Positions 12,101 to 23,400 of a stretch of 64,000 nt of DNA are shown here, piece after piece. Source of the stretch: Pampus argenteus (lineage: Eukaryota; Chordata; Actinopteri; Scombriformes; Stromateidae); contig CM072864.1 in the NCBI GenBank assembly GCA_036937835.1, forward strand, positions 7,694,501 through 7,758,500, written 5' to 3'. The notes under the pieces are model-generated. The model was not told the DNA's origin. It saw only the letters and a list, made by a program, of their open reading frames with translations, and searched no databases. Each line of letters opens with the position of its first letter. Positions within the stretch are counted from its first letter, which is position 1. Made by a program: the position numbers and the translations under genes.

Positions 12101-13809
12101 GCTACTTTTTCTCTCTGTCGTTTTGACAAAATACCATTTTTGTTTTTGCAGGGCTCTCTAGTGGCTCGTGAAGCAAGTGACAAAGAAAGGGTAAAAGGAA
12201 CCTCTCGCCTACTGATCCATTACATGTCATTATTTGGCCTGATGTCTCCCCCTTTTATCCCACGTGTCCCTGCTGAAGATTTCTTTTCTTTTTTTAATAA
12301 GGTGAAAGAGCTTCCGACCTTCAAAGACATGGATTTCAGGAACAACATGCAGAAGGTGTATGTGACCGAAGAGCAGAAGGAGAAGTTCATGGAGAAACTC
12401 AACAGAGACGTAGAGGTGGGTGAGCATTTGAATCCTTTTTTTTTTTTTTAATGACACACTGTTGTTGTTGCTCACCTCTGCCACACAGCGGCAGCATGGG
12501 CACACTGAGGAGGCGTCTGTGTTGCCATTTTGGCAGTAAGAGGATGGATGTACAATTCATTTGTATATTAAAACATAAACTAGACCTGAAAGAATGAAGA
12601 CTGTGTACAACAGTGTATTAGGGCCGCAATTGACTATTATTATCATGGAGGATTTAATCTGTTAATTATTTTCTTGATTAATGATCAATATTGGGTAACT
12701 TGGAACACGGTAAAATGGCCAAGATAACAAAAATAGAAAAAAATGTAGATTCCAGTTTCTGAAATGTGAGTCTTTTCTCGTTTTCTTAGTCTTATAATGA
12801 TTTATATATGAGTTATTTGCAAAAGCGTCATCACAAATGTCTCTCCCATTTCCCCCAGTTCCTGGTGAAGCTGAAGATCATGGACTACAGCCTGCTGCTG
12901 GGTATCCATGATGTGGCCCGAGCCGAACGGGAGGAGGAGGAGGGCGAGGAGGTTCCCAACGAGGAAGAACCAGAGGCGGAGAACGGCCTGGCAGCGGGCC
13001 CGATGGCGGGATCTTACGGCACATCTCCAGAGGGAATCGCTGGTTACATGTTGAGCTGCAAACCTTTGGGGCCCGGAGAGTTCGACCCGTATGTGGACGT
13101 GTACGCAGTCGGAAGCTGTGCAGGTTAATACTTGGTTACTTAATTTGATTAAAACTAAACTAATGTTTGGGGGAAAAGTTTGCTCAATACCTGATATCCA
13201 GCTCTCTTTTTTTTGGTGTTGATTGCAGGAAGACAGGATGTGTTTGTCTTGTTTCTCCGTTTGTTATCATTTCAGGTCCAGTATCATCATCTAAGTCATC
13301 CAGATAATAATAGATATTCTTTTTGTTTTCCCTTTTTTTTTTTTTTTTTTTTTTAAGGGAGCTTTTGGGTTGATGGTTAATATATGAGGCTTGTCACTGC
13401 CACTGTCATAAAACCCTGATTGTTCTCTGGCTTTTCATCTCAGGAGCCCCTCAGAGGGAGGTCTACTTCATGGGCCTGATTGACGTGCTTACTCAGTACG
13501 ACACCAAGAAGAAAGCCGCTCATGCAGCAAAAACTGTCAAACACGGGGTGAGTAGAAGAGGTTGGAGGGCATTCAATACCATTAAGTGTGTGATGTCTGC
13601 TCTGATGTCATGTCATGTCATGAAATGTACGATGCATACGGACGATGTCTATGACGGTAATTTATTTATTTATTTTTTTCTTTTTTCTTTTGTTCTCTCC
13701 TCTCACTGCTCTCCCTCTCCCGCCGCAGGCTGGCGCTGAAATCTCCACAGTCCACCCCGAGCAGTATGCCAAACGATTCCGCGACTTCATCTCAAACATT
13801 TTCGCATAA
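6126..13809 (+). CDS. pip4k2c: Phosphatidylinositol 5-phosphate 4-kinase type-2 gamma
   Basis: Phosphorylates PI5P at position 4 to give PI(4,5)P2 on cytoplasmic and endomembrane faces; the gamma form has low intrinsic activity (family knowledge). Ten coding exons: 6126-6296, 7572-7669, 8120-8216, 8822-8971, 11904-12050, 12152-12190, 12302-12415, 12859-13123, 13444-13547, 13729-13809. Phases join cleanly to 421 aa, the human length. The N-terminus has KKKHFVQQKVKVFRA; FKFKEYCPQVFRNL follows; an ATP-site lysine lies in TLVVKQ (about residue 153); KIMDYSLLLGIHD (about 279-291) and FMGLIDVLTQYD carry catalytic aspartates; the C-terminus is HPEQYAKRF. An acidic Glu-rich insert follows GIHD. Gamma is preferred because of the start region and the SYGTSPEGI segment. 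The nearby in-frame ATG at codon 5 is a possible alternative start. Confidence 0.96.
6297..7571 (+). other. pip4k2c intron 1
   Basis: A 1275-bp intron (gtgagt...gtgcag). A dispersed repeat copy begins at 6469 and further AT-rich repeat-like fragments run to about 6870 and 7380-7500. No exon is seen inside. Confidence 0.8.
6469..6620 (+). repeat. Dispersed 'cagtggtggaagaagtattcag' repeat in pip4k2c intron 1
   Basis: Opens 'cagtggtggaagaagta' at 6469, then 'gaagtaaaagtaccaacacag' and 'gtaaaa'-type words. It closely resembles the copy at 50588 and the reverse copy ending at 4968. Boundaries uncertain. Confidence 0.65.
8972..11903 (+). other. pip4k2c intron 4 (longest intron, 2.9 kb)
   Basis: AT-rich with a (tttA)n tract at about 9630-9652, poly-T runs (10970s, 11080s, 11378-11395) and a (CA)n microsatellite at 11641-11678. 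Open frames here (for example 10374-10625 and 11504-11701) have no protein-like features. The other pip4k2c introns over 300 bp (7670-8119, 8217-8821, 12416-12858, 13124-13443) also hold no exon. Confidence 0.75.
11641..11678. repeat. (CA)n microsatellite
   Basis: Alternating AC over about 38 bp with one interruption (agcc), inside pip4k2c intron 4. Confidence 0.95.
12617..12790. repeat. Dispersed 'gggccgcaattgac' repeat in pip4k2c intron 7
   Basis: Starts 'agggccgcaattgactatta' and continues with 'taatctgttaattattttctt' in overlapping blocks, phrases I recall from a very common teleost non-coding repeat. Shorter relatives are at about 7390-7450, 51500-51600 and 60530-60600. Non-coding. Confidence 0.55.
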
Positions 13810-14059
13810 CACTTACGAATACTCCCACAAGTCGATCCAACCGGGAGCTAAAAGTGTATTTTTACCATTGACCAAAAATAGTATGCACACACATATCATT
13901 TAAAAAAAAAAAAATTGGTGATCTGAGGCAAGATGACTGACGTTGTAGCGATATAATGTACTACTTCTGATGCATATATTTATTTTTAAGGATTGAGGTG
14001 TGTTTCTTGTAGATATTAAGCACTCTTAACGGAATAATAATAGGGTACTTGGAAATAAA
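13810..14059 (+). other. pip4k2c 3' UTR with poly(A) signal
   Basis: The stop TAA at 13807-13809 is followed by about 250 bp ending in AATAAA at 14054-14059. This is the first strong signal after the stop. Confidence 0.6.
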
Positions 14060-14156
14060 CTGCTGTTGATCAGTGTTCAAAGTGTTAGACAAGATCAGTG
14101 CCAGATCAGATCCTTAAATGGATTGAAAAAATATTCTTTATCACATTCTTGTTTAG

Positions 14157-14425
14157 AGTGAGATGAGAAGATTGATACCACACACACTTTTATCTGCCCA
14201 TTACATGTGAAGCTACATCCAGGAGACAGTTAGCCTAGCTTAGCATAAAGAAAAAAGGCAGATTTTTTTTTTTAAAAAACCTTCATACAGAGCCAGGCTA
14301 GCTGTTTACCTCTGCTTTCAGTCTTTGTGCTAAGCTAAGCTAAGTTAACCGTCTCCTGGCTGTAGCTTCGTACTCACCGTACCAAACATGAGTGGTATCA
14401 ATCTTCTCATCTAACTCTCCGCAAT
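14157..14425. mobile_element. Long palindromic MITE-like element
   Basis: The outer left arm 'gatgagaagattgatacca' (about 14163-14181) is matched by 'tggtatcaatcttctcatc' (14393-14411) in inverted orientation. Inner segments also pair: 'gaagctac.tccaggagac' near 14210 with 'gtctcctgg.tgtagcttc' near 14350, and 'cctagcttagcat' with 'gctaagctaagctaag'. Each arm is about 110 bp around a T/A-rich centre. It has no coding capacity and is a foldback, non-autonomous DNA element type that I recall as widespread in teleosts. Confidence 0.75.
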
Positions 14426-14948
14426 AGAAGCAAATAAGCGTATTTCCTAACATGTGGGACTAATCCTTACATACTAGAATAATCTTTAATGAAGGTGAGT
14501 GTTAAAAAAAAAATAATGGTCTTGACAGTACAGTTGAGAGATAATGTTATTTATCAATAGAAGCAGCCCATATGAATGTTTAGAGTGCCAAATGCGTGGG
14601 ATCAAAGCTTTATGCGAGCAGGATTTGCACTTACAACACAATTAAATTGACGCTGTTGTGGCAAACACTCAATTTGAATGAATCAAATACTGTTTTCCAC
14701 TGAAGTCTCTACTACATTTCTAAAAGACAATAGCCTTGTCTACTTCAATAGTAAATATGTGGTATTTAAATAGAAAGCATATCAGATGATTTAGCCTGTA
14801 AACACTGTTGCCAGCCCTGCATCTCTTGGTTACCACAGCCTGTACTGAGAATGTGGGGTGGCTGAGCTTGGAGTGTTTCCTTCACCCATGTGACCACAGA
14901 GCTGGGCCTGCATTCATGAAGTGGCTGGTCCAAAATCGTGGGATCAGT

Positions 14949-14985
<37 letters not shown>

Positions 14986-15245
14986 ATTATTTTTTAATAA
15001 TAAAATGCATCATGTGTCAATGTGGAATCCAACATCAAAACACTAATAATGATTTCCTCATTATTCTGGACTTGATGTAGAGATTTGTGCATGAAAATGG
15101 AAAAACGGCTAATGTGCACTATGTGAATCAATGGTGATAGGATAAGATTTAGACAAATCTAGCAATAGAACATCTAGAATTACTGTACTGTATGTGTATT
15201 ATTGTAAAGGTATTTCAGATTTAGTGATAACCAGGGTACTGTGTT

Positions 15246-15278
<33 letters not shown>

Positions 15279-16569
15279 GTCTGACAGTAACACTACATTT
15301 CAGGAGCTTATGCAGTTAACACAGTGACACGATACAGCATTCAACAAACACTGGCCAGGCGGTATACATACAGTACACTCTGTATGATGACTCATCTACT
15401 CAATAACTGCACATGTTGTATTTTTGCAAATTAGCTTTTGGACCAAAATATATTTTACAAAGAACTCTGGAAAAGTGTTTTGACTCATTATTCTTTAGGG
15501 AAAAAAAAAAAAAAAAGGAACAAGAGCGTTCATGCATGATGACACAACCTTTTCATCATTTCAGATGTTACTGCTTTCTAGTAACCGGAGGTAGAATTTA
15601 GTACACTTAGTCAAATACTTTCCTAAAGGATTGTTTCACAGTTTTCAAGAGGTACTTGAGTAATTCTGTTATATGCAACTGTAAACTTAAACTGCATTTT
15701 CAGAGCTAAATATTGTAACTAGTATTGTAACTAGTTTACTTGTAGGTTAAATGATGTTTTGCAGGTTGGGATATCAAGTCAAGCTACAGGTGTTTGTCAG
15801 TATGAATGTTTGAGCTTCAATCAAGTCTTAGATAACATGGCGAGGATCAGCGACTGCTCTTTGTCTCATGCTCTACAGAGGACACGTTTGTGCTGACTGC
15901 TTCCTTCCTGTTTCATCTGACAAGACCGAATTTGCTGACTTGTAGCAGAGTTGTAGCAGTAAACTGAACTGATTTGCACAATGGGAGTCCAGCAGGATGA
16001 GCATTGAGGCAGAAAGAGGGAGTAATCGAAGGGAAGGAGTCAGAAAGTTACAAAATGCTGACCATTAGAAGACGTAGAAGGAACACAGTGTCAAGGGGGA
16101 GGTGATCACATTAATCAGTACGTGAATCATTGCTATGATATTGACCTCAGTCATGACCTTCACAGTTCCTCGAGTGTGGACTCATTTGTGCTGATTCCAC
16201 TGGAGATGCACCTCATGTCTAAATAGCCGACTTAATAGAGAACTCGACTGGTTTTACACATCAAAGTGTGCATGGTGTCAGGTGTGGGTGAGTGTAAAAA
16301 AACCCCCCAAAATAATAAATAAAGTTGTATAAAGGAGGGATCTGTGTAAAATCTGATAAATTACCAGACAGACATTGAACTACATTGAATTTTTTTCCAA
16401 CAAATAAATACATTTTAAAAACACCTTCATTCCATAACGTCTTTTTAATTAAACAAAATAATACATCTCTCCTTTTTAAATGAATAGCACTGGCTTACAA
16501 GTTATGACAAGGAAGACAAATGCATGGAATAAAAACAATAATAAAAAAGTTCAGTTCAGTGGAAACACA

Positions 16570-16705
16570 TTACTCTGTCATCATCTGCACCAAACCAAAC
16601 TGCAGCTGTGTGTTTACGTCTAAGTTAAAGAGCCCCCTTCCTCAGTGAGGCTGATGTGCCCCCGGGCTTCCCATCTCCTTCCTGGCATTGTCCTCTGCTA
16701 TGTGT
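16570..16705 (+). other. Possible non-coding 5' exon upstream of gpr182
   Basis: A less AT-rich block ends at 16705 in front of a strong donor GTAAGT-like site (gtaagtt at 16706). The gpr182 coding exon starts behind an acceptor at 17511-17512, so an upstream leader exon must exist if that acceptor is used. A second candidate donor is gtatga after 17164. The 5' edge is unknown. Confidence 0.3.
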
Positions 16706-17515
16706 GTAAGTTTATTCACTGAGAAAATTGCAATTGCAAAACTGATGATAAATCACGTGTGGGAGTATTTTCCGAGCAGCAGAGTGGACATGAGTGGTAC
16801 AATTTAGTATTCAAAATGCAAAGTGGTTGTTTTTGTGTCACTGTGTTTCTTCTAACGTTGAATATATATATATATATATGTGTGTTTTGGAAAACATCAT
16901 TCTGTCTTAATACGTTTTTTTCTGTTCTGTGTGGGTGTCCCTGGATTCCTAGACCACTCCCCACCACACACTGAGGATGTCCTGTTGCTATCTGTGTGTT
17001 AATGAGAAATGGGTGTGCAAAAACTCCTGCCTGCATGATTGCTCAGATAGCACTGAGCATCAGCGCTGGAAGGAGTCATCTTTTGGTCTCTCTGTTGGAG
17101 ACAACAAAGCCTCAGGAGGAAGCTGCATTATTCATCAGTTAGTGCATTCAGCATCACAACAAGGTATGATATAGTCCAGTTCTATATCTTCTGAGATGTT
17201 TGGATATAGATTAATATATATATATATATATATGACTCTAAACATAAAAGAAATCCAAGCATGCATCACCTCTAAGTTGGACATGTATACTTTCTGAATT
17301 GCATGTTGTAGGTTGTATTAAAGGGTTTTTAATAACCTGTTGTGGTTTTAATATCCACCTCTCTTTTAAGTTTCCACCCAGCATGTTTGCCACCTTTCTC
17401 CTCCTCCTCCTGTGCTTGTTATGCAATGTCTGAAAACATAATCAGATTAACCTCAAAGTAAATCTAAACTGTGTCCTGATATGAAAACAGTTTGCTTTGC
17501 TTTTCACTCTAGACC

Positions 17516-18604
17516 ATGAGCACTCTCGAGCACAACCACTCATTAGACTTAAACGGCACGCCATGGTTCCTCTACGAGTGCTCCATCCATCTCGATACAG
17601 AGTACCGGCGCATCGCCCTCTTCCTGCTCTACCTTTTCATCTTCCTGGTGGGCCTGCTGGAGAACGGGTTGGTCATCTGGGTCAACTGGCGTCGACGCCA
17701 CATGGCCAGCGGCGTTCTCTTCTGCATCATCAACGTCAGCCTGTCGGACCTAATGGTGATTGTGATCCTGCCTTTCTTCATGATGGAGGTCACCATGAAC
17801 CAGGTTTGGCTGTGGGGTCGCTTCCTCTGCAAAGTCACCAACCTCGTCTATGTGATCAACGTCTACAGCAGCTCCTTCTTCCTGGCCTTCATGACTCTGG
17901 AGCGTTATCTGTCCTTGGTCAGGCCTTCATTTCCAGCCTGCTTCCCTGTGGCACGTCTGCGTCGTTGGGTGCTCTGTGCAGGCCTGTGGGTGTTCTCCTT
18001 CTTTCTGGCTCTGATGGAGAACATCCATGTGGATCTCCTGGAGTGGGATGAACCAGGCTGTTACATGTTACCCGAGAACAACTACATTGAATGGTTCGTC
18101 TCTGTCACTCTCCTCAGCCTGTTCTTCCAGTTCCTGGGCCCGGCCGCTGTCATTATCACCTGCAACGTTCTGATCGCTCGAGCCGTTCGAACGGCACCGG
18201 ATGTTGAGGGTCGGCGGGACGTGTGGCTGGTGCATGTGTACTCCCTGGTGTTCATCATATGCTGGCTGCCCTACAACATGGTCATGTTCCTGATGATCAT
18301 AGATGACATGAACCCCTTCATCTTCAGCTGCAACACGGTGGAATTCCTCTACTTCTCTTTCAGCATAGTGCAGAGCCTGTCACTTTTCCACTGTGTCGCC
18401 AACCCCATCCTCTACAACTTCCTCAGCAAGAGCTTCCGCAACAACCTTATCAACACTGTGGTGAACTACATACCTAGAGATGGAACTGCAGACCAGGTCA
18501 GAGCAGGGACCCAGGCCGACGCTCCCAACGGAGACAGCGGAGGCCGGGGGAAGCAGCGCAAGTTGAGTAACGCCAGCACCAGCCAGTCTGATGTTGGATC
18601 ATAA
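17516..18604 (+). CDS. gpr182: G-protein-coupled receptor 182 (atypical chemokine receptor)
   Basis: Class A seven-helix receptor of endothelial cells, reported in mammals as a chemokine scavenger that does not signal through G proteins (family knowledge). One uninterrupted coding exon of 362 aa. The start follows an acceptor (ag 17511-17512) and has an ACCATGA context. Seen: N-glycosylation sequons at N7 and N13; helix 1 with LLENGLVIWVNW (about 47-58); helix 2 LSDLM; Cys105 and Cys182 for the extracellular disulfide; LERYLSL (ERY 129-131) after helix 3; CWLPYN (249-254) in helix 6; NPILYNFLS (296-304) in helix 7; a Ser-rich tail. VGLLEN, WLWG and INVYSS match GPR182 better than other chemokine receptors. 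The tail is shorter than in human (404 aa in total). Downstream AATAAA at about 19193. Confidence 0.93.
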   Translation: MSTLEHNHSLDLNGTPWFLYECSIHLDTEYRRIALFLLYLFIFLVGLLENGLVIWVNWRRRHMASGVLFCIINVSLSDLMVIVILPFFMMEVTMNQVWLWGRFLCKVTNLVYVINVYSSSFFLAFMTLERYLSLVRPSFPACFPVARLRRWVLCAGLWVFSFFLALMENIHVDLLEWDEPGCYMLPENNYIEWFVSVTLLSLFFQFLGPAAVIITCNVLIARAVRTAPDVEGRRDVWLVHVYSLVFIICWLPYNMVMFLMIIDDMNPFIFSCNTVEFLYFSFSIVQSLSLFHCVANPILYNFLSKSFRNNLINTVVNYIPRDGTADQVRAGTQADAPNGDSGGRGKQRKLSNASTSQSDVGS

Positions 18605-19199
18605 GAAAGAAGAGTAAATTTCAGGAGCAAGACGTTTTCTAAGTGACAGGGGGGGATGATGAAGAGGAAGATTTGACAGAACTAAATCCAGTCTTGGTGC
18701 TTCAGAATAGGCAAAGATTGTATGTTATCATCTCACTCTGGTCATAGTGTGTTGTTTTGTTATGAAAGAGATCACCGACACCGTCCTCTTATAATTCCCC
18801 TTCCTATTCTTGATTTTTTTTATTTGGTTTTGTTTTGAAATCATGTATCCAACCACTGTTTTAAACATAGTAAGGCAGAAAATGTTTGATGTTCTTTTCT
18901 CAAAGCTGCTCATCTCACAGGACCTCTAAAATCTAGCACAGGGGAAGAAGAAGAAGAAGAGTGCCACGCCAGGAATGTGTGTAAACAAATCTGCTTTGTG
19001 TCCAGTGCCAGATAAGAGCAATCTTCACATCAGTATAAATATCTTGCAAAAGTGAAAATGTAACCGAATAGACTAATGTCTTCATAACAAATCCAACAGA
19101 TAAACATTGGCTTATTACCTGATGCTTATTTATCTGTTTCTGGCTGCTGCTGTAGTCTAGTCTGTGTTGTAACACAATTATCTGTTGACATGCAATAAA
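18605..19199 (+). other. gpr182 3' UTR
   Basis: Runs from the stop to an AATAAA at 19193-19198, followed by a CT-rich and then GT-containing stretch. No ORF of interest. Confidence 0.55.
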
Positions 19200-20412
19200 G
19201 CTCCCTCAAGCACTGTTTGTATCTATGTAAGCTGTAGTTTTATCACAGTGTCAGAGAAGAAGAGCAGTGAAAAAGCTCAGAGATGTGCAGGTGTTTATTT
19301 TACTGTGCCGGTTTGTTATTCTGACACTTACTTTTACTTCCATTGCTGGAATGTGTCATGTTCAACAGTTTCAATGATAAGAAATGGCAGAAAAAGGAAA
19401 AAAGGGAGGATGTCAGTCCACAGATGGCACAATAGCAGGAAGGACAAAGGTTCCTGGAAGCAGGAGGTTCATAATACTTCGCAGAAATCTGCTAAATCCA
19501 CTGAAATTCTGATGATGGATGGGTTTTGTGGTGCGGGGCATTGTGAAAGGTCATCCAAAATAAACCCCAAAAAAAACAAAAAACAAAAAGTCTTTGTGAT
19601 AACAGTCTTCCTAGAGGCATTTATTTAATTATTTTCAAAAATCTAAAACGACATTTAAAAAAAGGTTCAACATTCATATATAGATTTATAAACACAACAT
19701 TAGACGTATAAAGTCATAGAAACATAAAAGCTAATAAATAGTTGCACCGTTATCATAAATATGAGGTAAGACACAAATATCACACTGCAATGTGTAGATG
19801 GGCACTTAAATACTGTGTTTGTACAGCACGACATGCATGAATCCAGCATGTGACTAAATGGCAGCGTTCATAAAGATGCTTCTTCAATGCTGATACAACA
19901 TCAACAAACAGGGTTTTTATGGTTCAGTGACAAAGACACATTTCCACTTTTAACTTCATGTGTGGTTATATTGTATGTGTGGAAAATGTACAAAAAAAAA
20001 TCTTTATGGGACACATAAAAAAAATTGTATTGTGTGAAAATAATTATTGCAAAAATAGGAAAATAAATTTCTATGCTACAATGAGGTGCTACTTCAATAA
20101 CAGTGTAATGATCAATCACGGACATAAAAACCTATCCTGATATTGAAAGTTGCAAAGATACAGACTTGTTTTGGAGGAGGTGATACAAGCTGAGTGCTGC
20201 CACAGTCTCCCTCTGTCACTGACACAAGACAGGATACGCTGCCACCAAGTGGCTTCTTTTTTTAAAAATCTTAGTTCAAAGAGAATAAACCTCCAAACAG
20301 GTTGACTCAGTGAACGGCGTCTGACGGATTAAATGTCCACTACATTCTAACAGTCTATTATATACAGTTTATGGTCCACGACAACCAGACACAGAGGAGA
20401 CATGGAGCCCGA
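19200..20412 (-). other. Convergent spacer and zbtb39 3' UTR
   Basis: gpr182 and zbtb39 converge here. On the minus strand an AATAAA (complement at 19620-19625) could end the zbtb39 transcript, which would give an approximately 790-bp 3' UTR. Open frames in both directions lack protein features. Confidence 0.4.
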
Positions 20413-23400
20413 TCAGGTGTCCACAGTGGGCAGCGGTTCTTTAGAGTGATCATTGTACATGAAGGTCTGCTCGATGTTGAAGTCCGGGGGCAGGTGGTCT
20501 TTGTGGAGCTCCATGTGCGACGACACCAGCTTCAATGTGGAGAAGTAAAGGCCGCAGATAGTGCAGCGGTACATGAGAGCGCCGGCATGCGTCTTCAGGT
20601 GGCAGATCATGGTGGAGCGGCCTCTGAAGAAGCGCAAACAGACCTTGCACTGGTAGGGTTTCTCCCCCGTGTGGATGCGGAGGTGATAGGTGAACTCCCC
20701 TGAGTGGGCGAAACGCTTACCGCAGTAGCGACACCGGTACCATTTCCCACGAACGCCTGCTGCTCCGACTCCCCCGTCTTGCCCAGAACTCCCGTTGGTC
20801 AGGACCCCGGAGGACAAGCTGTGTATCGGCCCTTGAAAAAACTTATCTGGTAAGCTGAAGCCCATTCCCAGACCCACACCCAGGTTGCTCATTTTTATAA
20901 GGCCGCCGACCTCCCGTGGAGAAGATGAGGAGCAGGAAGACGGAGGGCACTCTAGAGACTGATCAGCTTTACGTTTACCCAACCAGCTCTGGCCCACAAC
21001 GCCTCCTCCACTCCCCATGGACTCGGTGGTGTGCAGGTTGAGGTGGTACTGAAAGGCAGAGGAGGAGCGGAACGTCTGCGGGCACAAGAAGCAATGCAGC
21101 TCATCCGCTCCTGCGATACCTCCTCCCCCAACTCCATCTGCCCCAACTCTGTAAGCCCTCAGCGCCGACCGCTCCCTCTCCTTAGCCGCCGCCTCCTCAG
21201 CGTGTGCGGTCATATGTCTGTCCAGCAGGGAGCGCTCCACGAAGCAGCGGGCACAGTGTGGGCAGGTGAAGACGGGCAAAGAGAGATGGGCGAGGGCGTG
21301 CCACAGCAGGGAGCACAAGGAGAGCTGGGGGAGGTGACACACGCCGCAGCTCAGGCTCTGAGGACACACATGGCTGAGCAGGTGGTCTTTGACAGTCTGT
21401 GAAGGAGGCAGAACAGGAACACGAAGCAAATGTGAGAACGTCATGAAAGCAGCACGTGAAGTAGTTGGTTAAAGAGTCTCTCTAAATCATGTAGTCTAAA
21501 AAAACATCAGGAAAAAGTTTCACCGTTTCCTAGAGACTTTTAATGTACTTGAATATAAAACAGACAAAGAAAAACAAATAGAAGTGAAAGAAGTAGCTTG
21601 TAAAATAACCGAAGAAACTATTAAAAATCAACTTTATAAGAGTTCATTTTTGAGAGAAACTTTCAATTACAGTTTTTACAGGTCTAATAGCAGTTTAGAG
21701 CAACAATATCAAAGTAGTTCAGGCTGTGAACTTGATTTATTACACATCATCAAAGTCAGCAAAGTGAACAGCGGCACCCAGCTGGTTAATATTGTGAGTG
21801 TTTTGACTCTAAAGAATGTATGTTTCATGTTAACTGACCTGGAAGTCCTTGCTGAGGGTTTTGGTGCACACGGCGCACTGCAGCTTGGAGCTCTGGCCTT
21901 GGCTGCTGTTGCTCAGCGCCCCCTGTGGTATGGTGTAACTAGAAGCTGTCTGACGGTGGTGACGCAGCAGTTTGTTTTGGCTGCAGAACTGCAGGTGACA
22001 CATCTCGCAGGTGAAGAGTTGCACGCCAACGTGCGTGAGGGAGTGTGTGATGCCGGCAGCTCGTTCCTGGAACGAGGCCCCACACACTCTGCACAGCCCC
22101 AGCTCTGTCAGATGGCTCTCACCGTGTCTTCTGATGGCAGCCGGGTCTGCGGGGAGAGACACTCCGCAGGTTTTACAGGACAGCGCGCTGCCCGTTACCT
22201 GGAGGAGAGAAGAGTATTATTTCTGCAGTTTGGACTCATATTTACCTGCAAGCATTTTTCTTCTGACAAACGCAAATGTTACCTGGTTGCTGGAGTTCCC
22301 TCCCTCTCCGTTTTCCACACACACAAGGTCGTCTTCCTCATCCTCTTCATCTCCCTCCTCCAAGAAGTTTTCATCGTCGCTCAGCTCAATGATCTCGCCT
22401 GCCAGCTGTCCCCACTGCTCGTCCTCTGTTCCCTCCATCGCTCCGTTCCCTTGCAGCACCTCTCTCTCCTCTTCATTCTCTCCTTCCTCTACCTCACCAA
22501 ACATCAGCCTGCCGTCTCTCTGCACGTCCACCACGCCGCCTTCCACGGCTCCCATCTGCAGGCTGCTTATTGGCTCTCCCGAGGATGATGTCGGGGCGCA
22601 GGCCTCCACCCTGAGCTGAGCCGAAGAGTCGGGGAAGGAGCAGGAGTCAGACAGTGCAGGGTCGTTGCTCCTGGGCAGAGAGCCGCCCGCGCTCTCAGAT
22701 ACCCTCATTTGTCCATCTCTGCCACCGTCCTCACAGCTGCCTCCTGCCTCCTCCTCCTCCTCCAGCCCCTGCTCAGTCTTAAGCTGGAGCAGCGGCCCTG
22801 GAGGCAGCACGCTGTCACTCTGACTAGATTGGCTGCTGGTTAAAAGACGATCTGCTGTCATTTGCCCATAGCCTATATTAGACTGGATGTCTTCGGACTT
22901 CAGATCCAGAGACAGATCCCCAGTGTGAGCTTCATGGCCCGTCCTGGCTGCCCTGGCTTGGAAGAGAGGTGAGGGAGGAGCAGCAGGAGTCGGGGCAGCA
23001 GACGGACCGGTTGATGAAGACAAAGATGAGCAGGAGGCGGCAGAGGAACACACAGATGATGCAGACACGGAAGCAGCGCTGACAGCAGCCACTGTGGAAG
23101 CAGCAGCAACCATGCTAGAGTCCAGGAGGCCCGCGGGACTGTTGGCTTTACAGTTTGCAGACACGGCAGAAGCTTGCAGGTCAGGGAAGGTAGCATGACA
23201 GGCCCTCACCAGTTCACTGACACCCAGCCTCTCAGCAAGCTCATACAGAACCCCGACATCTATGAGATCAGTCAAGATCTCCCCGGTGTAGACGAACGTC
23301 AGCACTTTCTCAAAGTTGGCCGGGGAAATAAACTCCAAAGAGAAGGCAGCGGTGGATGAGGCTGCAGCCCGGGCAAACAGGTTACGGAAATACGTCCCAG

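Larger units (their letters stand above)
13810..17512. other. Intergenic region between pip4k2c and gpr182
   Basis: Contains the pip4k2c 3' UTR, the palindromic element, poly-T tracts (about 14950-14981 and 15250-15279), an A run (15500-15515) and (TA)n tracts at 16862-16879 and 17213-17233. No coding exon is recognised. Non-coding 5' exons of gpr182 may lie near its right end. Confidence 0.6.

Noticed and set aside
14157..14425. Palindrome considered as a microRNA precursor
   Set aside because: Arms of 110 bp, TIR-like ends and repeat-family wording fit a MITE rather than a single pre-miRNA.
16620..16710. Possible terminal exon of a minus-strand gene
   Set aside because: Only about 20 open codons behind a weak acceptor-like tag, with no recognisable homology and no upstream partner exons; kept only as a note under the gpr182 leader.
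17497..18051. 184-codon open frame in another frame of gpr182
   Set aside because: Shadow of the receptor frame; His/Leu-rich composition with no membrane helices, while the 362-aa frame matches GPR182 throughout.
22011..22619. Long plus-strand open frame of 202 codons
   Set aside because: It is antisense to the zbtb39 coding exons, Ser/Pro-rich from GGA/CCT codons, and has no known fold.
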